Assembly (NCBI RefSeq): GCF_017355935.1
Contig: NZ_JAFIQT010000001.1
Span: 62,001-126,000 of the forward strand
DNA length: 64,000 nt
Reading direction: 5' to 3'
Origin: Telluribacter humicola
GTDB taxonomy: Bacteria; Bacteroidota; Bacteroidia; Cytophagales; Spirosomataceae
Shown here: piece after piece, positions 43,437 to 49,807 of the stretch
Layout of the letters: the number at the start of each line of letters is the position of its first letter
Position numbering within the stretch: position 1 is the stretch's first letter
The notes under the pieces: generated by a model
The model's database searches: none
What the model was told of the DNA's origin: nothing
The model's input: only the letters and a program-made list of their open reading frames with translations
Program-made: the position numbers and the translations under genes

Positions 43437-43772
43437 TTAGTCCAGAATAGCCCCCAGTATAGAGGATACTACGGATACAATAAGACTGAAAATCAGTGCG
43501 GATAGAAATCCGCCCACATCAAAACCAGCTACCAAGAAGTCTACCAGATATATAATGAATACATTGACTATGAAGTAGAATAGCCCCAGCGTCATGATGG
43601 TTAGAGGCAGGGCCATGATCTGAAGGACAGGCTTAAGAAAGGTGTTAAGTAAGCCTAGTACAATGGCTACAACAATGGCTGATCCCAGACCATCCAGGTA
43701 GACGTCAGTCAGAAGGTTAGCGGCTAGTAATACAGCCAGGGTGTTAACAACCAGGCGAATCAGTAAGCTCAT
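43437..43772 (-). CDS. phage-holin-4-superfamily small membrane protein
   Basis: A 111-residue protein with four hydrophobic helices and the LGLLNTFLKPVLQIMALPLTIMTLGLFYFIVN core typical of the 'phage holin family 4 / DUF1232-independent' YvlD-type membrane proteins. Despite the name these are chromosomal genes with no phage nearby. ATG 43772 is used, because the 13 codons upstream overlap hisIE. It lies 10 bp after hisIE and is likely the last gene of the his transcript. Some related proteins are linked to envelope stress. Confidence 0.75.
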   Translation of the reverse strand: MSLLIRLVVNTLAVLLAANLLTDVYLDGLGSAIVVAIVLGLLNTFLKPVLQIMALPLTIMTLGLFYFIVNVFIIYLVDFLVAGFDVGGFLSALIFSLIVSVVSSILGAILD

Positions 43773-43782
43773 AGGTGGTAGT

Positions 43783-44397
43783 TTAGCGGTGTCGGGTAGT
43801 AAGTACGTCAATTACATGATCCAAATCAACGTTTTTGTGTTCCAGCAGCACCAGCAGGTGAAACAGCAGATCGGCTACTTCTCCCTTGAATAAATCATCA
43901 TTGGTGTCTTTGGCCTCAATGACTACCTCCACGGCCTCTTCCCCTACTTTCTGTGCAATCTTGTTGACGCCCCGACCAAACAGCTGGCTGGTGTACGACT
44001 CCTCCGAAGGGTTCAGTTTGCGCTCCCGGATCACCTGTTTCTGCAGGTAATTAAGGAACGACGCTTTACCGGTATTTGTTTCGCCGAAGCAGGTGTCATC
44101 CCCGGTATGGCAGGTAGGTCCGGCCGGATTGGCCTTGATAAGTATAGTATCCCCGTCACAATCCACCAGGATCTGCTTTACGTGCAGGAAGTTATCAGAG
44201 GTTTCGCCCTTGGTCCAGAGGCGTTGCTTGCTGCGGCTGAAGAAAGTTACCTTGCCCTCCGCCTGGGTCTTCACCAGGGCATCCTGGTTCATGTAGCCCA
44301 GCATCAGTACTTTGCCTGACACGGCATCCTGCACTACGGCGGGTACCAATCCATCAGCGGCCTTCGCGAAATCTATAGTAGTAAGGTCTGTATTCAT
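43783..44397 (-). CDS. hisIE: bifunctional phosphoribosyl-AMP cyclohydrolase / phosphoribosyl-ATP pyrophosphatase
   Basis: A 204-residue fusion. The HisI half (about 1-115) has the zinc/Mg region CDGDTILIKANPAGPTCHTGDDTCF. The HisE half (about 120-204) has the helical EESYTSQLFGRGVNKIAQKVGEEAVEVVIEA motif. It performs steps 2 and 3 of histidine synthesis. It is the last his gene here; hisF is 81 bp upstream, with a degenerate 7-bp-periodic repeat in the gap. Confidence 0.95.
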   Translation of the reverse strand: MNTDLTTIDFAKAADGLVPAVVQDAVSGKVLMLGYMNQDALVKTQAEGKVTFFSRSKQRLWTKGETSDNFLHVKQILVDCDGDTILIKANPAGPTCHTGDDTCFGETNTGKASFLNYLQKQVIRERKLNPSEESYTSQLFGRGVNKIAQKVGEEAVEVVIEAKDTNDDLFKGEVADLLFHLLVLLEHKNVDLDHVIDVLTTRHR

Positions 44398-44446
44398 TTC
44401 AATAGAAGAAATAGTAACTCTTTATATAATGGGATGAAATCGCTCA

Positions 44447-44479
44447 AAGCTAACACCTGACAACCTAATTGCTACTACT
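44447..44479 (-). repeat. degenerate heptamer repeat after hisF
   Basis: On the minus strand, directly after the hisF stop codon, the sequence runs TTAAGTA, GTAGCAA, TTAGGTT, GTCAGGTG, TTAGCTT, close to a 7-bp period. The 13-mer CAGGTGTTAGCTT here (minus, 44459-44447) recurs exactly at 46626-46638 (plus). Confidence 0.55.
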
Positions 44480-45258
44480 TAATTGGTCATCCGCATGGGC
44501 AGGTGGTGGTCGCGCAGGTAGTTTTTAAGATCAGGTATATCAATTTCGTGAAAATGGAAGATACTGGCGGCCAGTCCGGCGTCGGCCTTTCCGGTAGTAA
44601 ATACTTCCCGGAAGTGATCCATAGTACCCGCACCTCCCGAAGCGATGATCGGAATGTTAGCATTGGCCGAAATAGTACCAGTCAGTTCCAGCGCAAAGCC
44701 ATTCTTAGTACCGTCGGAATCCATGGACGTGAGCAGGATTTCGCCCGCTCCGCGTTCTTCTACTTCCTTTGCCCAGGGTATAGTACGTAATTCAGTAGGT
44801 TTGCGTCCCCCGTGGGTATGTACAATATGCTCTTCGGGCATGCCTTCACCCAGGGATATGTAGCGGGTATCAATAGCTACCACGATACACTGACTCCCAA
44901 ACTCCAGCGCCAGCTCATTGATCAGGTCCGGATTGCGGACGGCAGCGGAGTTGATCGATACTTTATCCGCCCCGGCGTGCAGCAGGGCCGATACATCGGC
45001 CTTGGACGATATGCCTCCTCCTACCGTAAAAGGTATATTGATGGTATGCGCTACCCGGTGTACCAGCTCCAGGAGTGTCTTGCGCTCCTCTACGGTAGCC
45101 GTAATATCCAGGAACACCAGCTCGTCAGCGCCCTGCTCCGCGTAGGCAGCGGCCAGTTCGACGGCATCACCCGCGTCGCGCAGGTTCAGGAAGTTGACGC
45201 CCTTAACGGTCCGGCCATCTTTTACGTCTAGGCAGGGTATGATTCGTTTAGTCAGCAT
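44479..45258 (-). CDS. hisF: imidazole glycerol phosphate synthase cyclase subunit HisF
   Basis: A 259-residue TIM-barrel. It begins [20 protein letters not shown] with the catalytic Asp of CLDVKDG. It also has [18 protein letters not shown], the second catalytic Asp in [14 protein letters not shown], and [13 protein letters not shown]. It uses ammonia from HisH to close the imidazole ring. It lies between hisA (13-bp gap) and hisIE. Confidence 0.97.
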   Translation of the reverse strand: MLTKRIIPCLDVKDGRTVKGVNFLNLRDAGDAVELAAAYAEQGADELVFLDITATVEERKTLLELVHRVAHTINIPFTVGGGISSKADVSALLHAGADKVSINSAAVRNPDLINELALEFGSQCIVVAIDTRYISLGEGMPEEHIVHTHGGRKPTELRTIPWAKEVEERGAGEILLTSMDSDGTKNGFALELTGTISANANIPIIASGGAGTMDHFREVFTTGKADAGLAASIFHFHEIDIPDLKNYLRDHHLPMRMTN

Positions 45259-45271
45259 AGGTCAGGTGGAT

Positions 45272-45994
45272 TTAAGCCAGAAACCGTTTCAGTTCATCCA
45301 GCGAAATTCGGTTTTCGTAGATGGCTTTTCCAATAATGACCCCAAACAGGTTCATTTCTGCCAGCTTCTCTACATCCTTGATATCACTTACGCCTCCGCT
45401 GGCAATGATGTTCAGCTCGGGACACTTGTCCTGCAGGTTACGGTACAGGTCGTAAGAGGGGCCCTGTAGCAGACCATCTTTAGCTACATCCGTACTAATG
45501 GTATAGCGGACGCCTTTCTCCACGTACTCTTCCACAAAGTCATACACCCACAGCGTGGTACCTTCCTCCCAGCCGCTCACGGCTACTTTTTCGTTACGGG
45601 CGTCGGCCCCCAGTATGATCTTATCACCACCATACTGCTTTAGCCAGCTCTCGAATAGGTCCCGGTTCTTGACGGCTATGCTGCCTCCGGTTACCTGCTT
45701 AGCCCCACATTCAAAGGCAACACGCAGGTCCTCGTCCGACTGTACACCGCCGCCGAAGTCAATATGCAGGCGAGTCTTGGACGATAGTGTTTCGAGTACC
45801 TTCCAGTTGACGATCTTTTTGGCCTTGGCGCCGTCAAGGTCGACCAGGTGCAGGCGGGTTAGGCCGGCATCTTCAAACTGCTGGGCTACTTCCAGCGGAT
45901 GCTCGTTGTATATCTTTTTCTGGTTATAGTCACCCTGGGTAAGGCGTACGCACTTGCCTTCTATAAGGTCAATAGCAGGTATAATCTGTATCAT
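45272..45994 (-). CDS. hisA: phosphoribosylformimino-AICAR isomerase HisA
   Basis: A 240-residue TIM-barrel isomerase (step 4) with IIPAIDLIEGKCVRLTQGDY at the N-terminus, then LHLVDLDGAKA, IDFGGGVQSDEDL, ISTDVAKDGLLQGPSYDLY and IIASGGVSDIKDV. Its start overlaps the hisH stop by 4 bp (ATGA type), so it is translationally coupled. The internal repeat symmetry with HisF is as expected. Confidence 0.97.
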   Translation of the reverse strand: MIQIIPAIDLIEGKCVRLTQGDYNQKKIYNEHPLEVAQQFEDAGLTRLHLVDLDGAKAKKIVNWKVLETLSSKTRLHIDFGGGVQSDEDLRVAFECGAKQVTGGSIAVKNRDLFESWLKQYGGDKIILGADARNEKVAVSGWEEGTTLWVYDFVEEYVEKGVRYTISTDVAKDGLLQGPSYDLYRNLQDKCPELNIIASGGVSDIKDVEKLAEMNLFGVIIGKAIYENRISLDELKRFLA

Positions 45995-46578
45995 AGCGTC
46001 AGGAAGTTATGGAGTATTTGCTGGCCTACGTGTCCGCTGATCTCGCAGTGGAACTGGGCGGCGTAGAAGTTATCTTTGTGCAGCATGGCGCTGAAAGGCC
46101 GGATGTACTCACAGGTAGCCACGGTATACTCACAGACCGGCGCGGCGTAGCTGTGCACAAAGTACACGTAGGCGTCGTCGGGTAGGCCCTGGGTGAGCGG
46201 AGTGGTATAGTCAAATATGTTATTCCAGCCCATGTGGGGTACTTTATAGCCCGGTGTAGCCGGAAAACGCTGTACATCCACGTCAAAGATCCCCATACAG
46301 GTGGTGTTGTTCTCCTCGGAGTAGCGGCACATGAGCTGCATACCCACGCAGGTACCTAATACCGGCTGCTTCAGCGAAGGAATCAGCTTGTCCAGCCCTT
46401 TTTCGCGCAGGTAGCTCATGGCAGTACTGGCCTCTCCTACTCCCGGAAATATTACCTTGTCGGCGGTACGTATCTCGTCTTCGTCGTCGGTATAGATATA
46501 CCCCGCACCCAGGCGATCGAGGGCGTACATGACCGACTGCACGTTGCCGGCGTTGTACTTGATAATGACGGTTTTCAA
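45991..46578 (-). CDS. hisH: imidazole glycerol phosphate synthase glutaminase subunit HisH
   Basis: A 195-residue class I glutaminase. The nucleophile Cys is in PVLGTCVGMQLMC; the partner His and Glu are in AAQFHCEISG, where the usual Pro between H and E is Cys. It makes ammonia for HisF. The start is TTG (46578); no in-frame ATG occurs upstream and MKTVIIKYNAGNVQSV is the family's N-terminus. An eight-unit heptamer array lies 5-60 bp upstream, where a ribosome would bind, and a putative His leader and attenuator precede that. hisG, hisD, hisC and hisB are not in the window. Confidence 0.94.
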   Translation of the reverse strand: MKTVIIKYNAGNVQSVMYALDRLGAGYIYTDDEDEIRTADKVIFPGVGEASTAMSYLREKGLDKLIPSLKQPVLGTCVGMQLMCRYSEENNTTCMGIFDVDVQRFPATPGYKVPHMGWNNIFDYTTPLTQGLPDDAYVYFVHSYAAPVCEYTVATCEYIRPFSAMLHKDNFYAAQFHCEISGHVGQQILHNFLTL

Positions 46579-46582
46579 GTTT

Positions 46583-46638
46583 TTAGGTATTAGCTGTTAG
46601 CCATTAGTGATTAGGTATTAGCTGCCAGGTGTTAGCTT
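46583..46638 (+). repeat. eight-unit TTAGnnn heptamer array before hisH
   Basis: TTAG begins at 46583, 46590, 46597, 46604, 46611, 46618 and 46632; the unit at 46625 is CCAGGTG. The spacing is exactly 7 bp throughout. The array ends 5 bp from the hisH TTG start, so it forms the 5' untranslated region directly upstream of the ribosome site. Confidence 0.85.
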
Positions 46639-46750
46639 ATTTGTTCAATAAAAGCATCCCCGTAGTACTTATATAAATATCTCTCCTTTTACTGCCAAGG
46701 CCTGCGGCGGTTGACCGGAGGAGCGCCTCCCGCTGCCATGAGATCAAGGT

Positions 46751-46788
46751 AAAAAATGAAGCCCGACTCTTAAAAAGAACCGGGCTTC
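46751..46788 (-). terminator. attenuator terminator upstream of hisH
   Basis: On the minus strand an 8-bp GAAGCCCG/CGGGCTTC stem (arms 46781-46788 and 46758-46765) with a 15-nt loop is followed by ATTTTTT. It lies between the leader peptide stop (46838) and hisH (46578). Its 5' arm (GCCCGGT) can instead pair with either ATCGGGT copy in the end of the leader peptide gene. Confidence 0.7.
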
Positions 46789-46837
46789 TGGGGTACTATG
46801 TATTCAACCTTATTACACCTTTACTCGCAAAAACACA

Positions 46838-46900
46838 TCACCCGATGGACCCGATTGTGAACAACCGATGGTGGAGATGATATGTTCCTGCGTTTGTCAT
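46838..46900 (-). CDS. putative histidine leader peptide of the hisHAF-IE operon
   Basis: A 20-residue frame starting ATG at 46900 and stopping TGA at 46838-46840, with His at residues 8, 10 and 11 (HLHH; 46879-46868). A TAnnTTTG element ends 4 bp before the ATG, so the transcript would be nearly leaderless. After the His codons come two tandem ATCGGGT copies (46855-46849 and 46846-46840) that can pair with the 5' arm of the terminator at 46758-46788. This is the layout of ribosome-stalling attenuation: stalled at His codons, antiterminator forms; read to the stop, terminator forms. The reading is inference and three His codons is modest for a leader. Confidence 0.6.
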   Translation of the reverse strand: MTNAGTYHLHHRLFTIGSIG

Positions 46901-46904
46901 GGCA

Positions 46905-46912
46905 CAAAGGTA
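46905..46912 (-). promoter_or_regulatory. -7 promoter element of the his leader
   Basis: TACCTTTG on the minus strand matches TAnnTTTG. It lies in the gap between the DUF72 stop codon (46944) and the leader ATG, so the his operon need not depend on upstream transcription. No good -33 TTTG partner was found. Confidence 0.55.
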
Positions 46913-46943
46913 CAAAAACTTTGCAAGTGCGATGCATAAATTT

Positions 46944-47852
46944 TCAAAAAAGAGAACCTTGAATGGGCTGTACGCGGATAGAGGGAGCTTCTAAAGATAA
47001 TCCTAATTGCTTATTCAACTGCTCTACCCAGTATTTGGTTAGTTCGGGGGCCAGCAGGTTTTCACCGCAGTGTATAAATATGTAAGCTGTCTGCAACCCC
47101 TGCTCAAACCACTCCCGCAGCCGCTGTACCCAATCATTAGTACGGGTGTAGTCGGTCGGGTGCAGCTCATGACCGACAAAACGAAGAGCCGCTACCGGCG
47201 TCGAAAGCCCCATGTGCAGTACGTCGCGTCGTCCGGCTACGTCGGTAAGTATGGTACCAGCACCCAGTTCGTGAAGGGTCGCCAGTACCCGGTGCCAGCG
47301 GTACTCATCCAGGAACCAGGCCGCATGCCTGAACTCAATAGCAATGGGAAAGCCCTGGGGCAGAGCTTTCAGAAAACGAATCAGCGTGGGCAGTCGGGCC
47401 GGGTTGAAGGCGGGCGAGAGCTGCAGGAAGGTAGTACCCAGATTTTCTTCAAAGCTCAGTACCGACTCAACAAACCGATTGGTAAGCATACTGACACCCA
47501 AAAGTTGTGCTTCGTGGCTGATGGCCTGTGGCCACTTCGGACAAAAGCGAAATCCGGAGGGTACCATTTCCTTCCATCGCTTTACCGTTTCGAGACCAGG
47601 TATTTGGTAGTAGGTACTGTTGAGTTCGATGGTGCTGAACTGGCGGGCGTAGTGGTACAGGAAGTCCTTGTCTTTGGTATTAACCGGATAAATTTTACCC
47701 ACCCACTCCTTGTTGGCCCAGATGGGTGGGCCTATGTATACCTGCCGGGCAGAGGGCTCCCCACTCTCTTTCAGGACCAGCGCCGTGTGCGGGTGGTCAG
47801 GCGGGAGCGTAAAGTCTATCTGGCTTATATCTTCTACTTTTCCGAAATCCAT
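46944..47852 (-). CDS. DUF72 domain protein (YecE-like)
   Basis: A 302-residue TIM-barrel-like protein of the DUF72 family. Visible are VYIGPPIWANKEWVGKIYP, FSTIELNSTYYQIPGLETVKRWKEMVPSGFRFCPKWPQAISH, and FPIAIEFRHAAWF. The conserved N-S-x-x-Y and E-F-R-H/W motifs suggest an active site, but no activity is established for the family. No signal peptide is seen, so it is cytosolic. It lies upstream of the his leader on the same strand, without a terminator of its own that I can see before the his promoter. Confidence 0.85.
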   Translation of the reverse strand: MDFGKVEDISQIDFTLPPDHPHTALVLKESGEPSARQVYIGPPIWANKEWVGKIYPVNTKDKDFLYHYARQFSTIELNSTYYQIPGLETVKRWKEMVPSGFRFCPKWPQAISHEAQLLGVSMLTNRFVESVLSFEENLGTTFLQLSPAFNPARLPTLIRFLKALPQGFPIAIEFRHAAWFLDEYRWHRVLATLHELGAGTILTDVAGRRDVLHMGLSTPVAALRFVGHELHPTDYTRTNDWVQRLREWFEQGLQTAYIFIHCGENLLAPELTKYWVEQLNKQLGLSLEAPSIRVQPIQGSLF

Positions 47853-48014
47853 ACTCTATATAATATAGTAGCCATCGTATCAGCGGCACTTGTAACCTTT
47901 TCAGAGTACTAATAACGCTTTGATGATCCTTAGGGATTAATAGTTGATGTAAATTTAAAAAGTATCCGGTAGATAAATAAAGGATCAATCACATAGCAAC
48001 CCATTCACAATGAT

Positions 48015-48022
48015 TACTTTTG
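48015..48022 (+). promoter_or_regulatory. -7 promoter element of the M14 peptidase gene
   Basis: TACTTTTG matches TAnnTTTG. Transcription would begin near 48029, 33 nt before the first possible ATG (48062) and 75 nt before the preferred one (48104). Confidence 0.55.
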
Positions 48023-48103
48023 TAGGTCCTATCTGATGTGTAAGAGAAACCCTTTGAACTAATGGTGAGGTACGTCTCTCCTATTGGTAACATGGAACGA
48101 ATT

Positions 48104-49582
48104 ATGAAAGCCCTTTTATCTGTTGCTATGTCTGTACTTGCTGCTTCTGCGACGCTGGCCCAGCCTACTGAACTGGCGCGTCGCCTGCACGATACCCACA
48201 CTACCTACCGCGAAGCCTCCCTTACCCAGCGCCGATTCAAACACAAGGATGTGCAAGCCCTGATTCAGGAAAGGGAGGAGAACCCTATGTACGAGATTAC
48301 CAAAGTGGGAGAATCCTATGAGGGGCGCGATATCCGGATGATTAAAGTAGGACGTGGCCCGCATAAAGTACTGCTCTGGTCGCAGATGCACGGCGATGAG
48401 CCGACCGCTACCATGGCTATCTTTGATATATTCAACTTTCTGGAGGCCCGCAACGATGGCTTTGACCAGTTCCGGAAGCAGTTGCTGGATAGTACTACAC
48501 TGTACTTTGTACCCATGCTCAACCCTGATGGAGCCGAGCGGTACCAGCGCCGCACTGCCCAGGGAATCGACATGAACCGCGATGCCCTGTACCTGCAGAC
48601 GCCCGAAAGCCGCATCCTGAAAGGGTTGCAGCAGAGCCTGAAGCCAGAGTACGGATTTAACCTGCACGACCAGAGTCCCCGCTACTCCGCCGGGCGTAGC
48701 CCCAAGGCAGCTACCATCTCCTTCCTGGCTACGGCCTACGACTACGAGCGTTCAATCAATCCGGTGCGGGAGCGCTCTATGCAGCTGATCGTACGGATGA
48801 ACCGGATGCTGCAGCACTTTATACCCGGACAAGTAGCGCGCTACGCCGACGACCACGAGCCCCGTGCCTTTGGCGATAACGTACAGAAGTGGGGCACTAC
48901 CCTGATCCTGATCGAGTCGGGAGGCTACGCCGGAGATCCGGAGAAGCAGTACATCCGCAAGCTCAATTTTGTGGCGATCCTGTCAGCATTGGGTGCTATA
49001 GCCGACGAGTCACTGACGCAGGAAAACCGCAATGACTACTACCAGATTCCCGAAAACGATAAGTATCTCTTCGACCTCCTGATCCGCAACGCTACTGTAA
49101 AGCAGGGAGGTAAGCAGTACCGTACTGATTTGGGAATTAATCGTAACGAGATCAACTATGCCAACGCCAGCAAATTCTTCTACCATAGCAAGATCGAAGA
49201 GTACGGCGACCTATCTACCCACTATGGCAGCCAGGAAATAGATGCTACAGATTATGTCATAGAGCGCGGAAAGGTATATCCAACCCCTTTTAAGAATATG
49301 AGCGAGCTAAGCAAGATAGATCCGTGGGAGCTACTGAAGCAGGGATATACCTACGTAACCCTTACCCCCGATGCAAATACACGTACCCTCGGTTTGTACT
49401 TTACCGTGCATCCGCTGCACGTGCTTCGGAAAGGCCAGGTATACTCAGGGCCGGTACAAATGGGCGAAACAGCTTCTTTTATATTGAAAAAAAACGGAAA
49501 AGTACGCTATGCCATAGTGAATGGATTTGTGCACGATGTGCAGGAGGAGACAAGGAGGCTAGGTAATGGTATTGTAGAATAA
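48104..49582 (+). CDS. secreted M14-family zinc carboxypeptidase
   Basis: A 492-residue protein with a signal peptide (MKALLSVAMSVLAASATLAQ) and an N-terminal M14 catalytic domain. Zinc ligands are His96 and Glu99 (MHGDEPTA) and His188 (NLHDQSP). The substrate-binding NPDGAERYQRR and NRD arginine follow, and the catalytic Glu271 is in LIESGGYAG. The C-terminal 150 residues are an extra beta domain. In-frame ATGs at 48062 and 48092 would bury the signal peptide, so 48104 is chosen. It likely trims peptides or murein-type amide bonds in the periplasm. It ends at a terminator before the TonB receptor. Confidence 0.88.
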   Translation: MKALLSVAMSVLAASATLAQPTELARRLHDTHTTYREASLTQRRFKHKDVQALIQEREENPMYEITKVGESYEGRDIRMIKVGRGPHKVLLWSQMHGDEPTATMAIFDIFNFLEARNDGFDQFRKQLLDSTTLYFVPMLNPDGAERYQRRTAQGIDMNRDALYLQTPESRILKGLQQSLKPEYGFNLHDQSPRYSAGRSPKAATISFLATAYDYERSINPVRERSMQLIVRMNRMLQHFIPGQVARYADDHEPRAFGDNVQKWGTTLILIESGGYAGDPEKQYIRKLNFVAILSALGAIADESLTQENRNDYYQIPENDKYLFDLLIRNATVKQGGKQYRTDLGINRNEINYANASKFFYHSKIEEYGDLSTHYGSQEIDATDYVIERGKVYPTPFKNMSELSKIDPWELLKQGYTYVTLTPDANTRTLGLYFTVHPLHVLRKGQVYSGPVQMGETASFILKKNGKVRYAIVNGFVHDVQEETRRLGNGIVE

Positions 49583-49606
49583 GCAGAAGATTCTATTGTG
49601 TAATGG

Positions 49607-49637
49607 AGCAGAAGCAGCTGATGCTTCTGCTTTTTTT
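49607..49637 (+). terminator. terminator after the M14 peptidase gene
   Basis: A 10-bp perfect stem (49607-49616 with 49622-49631) and a 5-nt loop, followed by a run of T to 49637. Confidence 0.92.
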
Positions 49638-49766
49638 GTGATTGTGCGAATCCAGTGTTGGGTGTTTCTATATTTTAATAAATTATTGTATTTCAATATT
49701 TTAGCCAATGTTATTGAAATAATAGAGCCGTAATACTGGCTTAACATTCAGGTAATATTGTCCATC

Positions 49767-49774
49767 TACTTTTG
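49767..49774 (+). promoter_or_regulatory. -7 promoter element of the TonB receptor gene
   Basis: TACTTTTG matches TAnnTTTG, 34 bp before the ATG at 49808. The AT-rich 100 bp upstream contain no clear operator repeat. Confidence 0.6.
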
Positions 49775-49807
49775 TGGCACGTAACATAAGTTTACTGACA
49801 CCAAAGT

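Noticed and set aside
43437-43772. Holin-like protein considered as prophage evidence
   Set aside because: The family is chromosomal and no lysin, capsid or integrase gene is near.
47070-47912. 280-codon frame opposite the DUF72 gene
   Set aside because: Shadow frame; the minus-strand DUF72 protein has clear conserved motifs.
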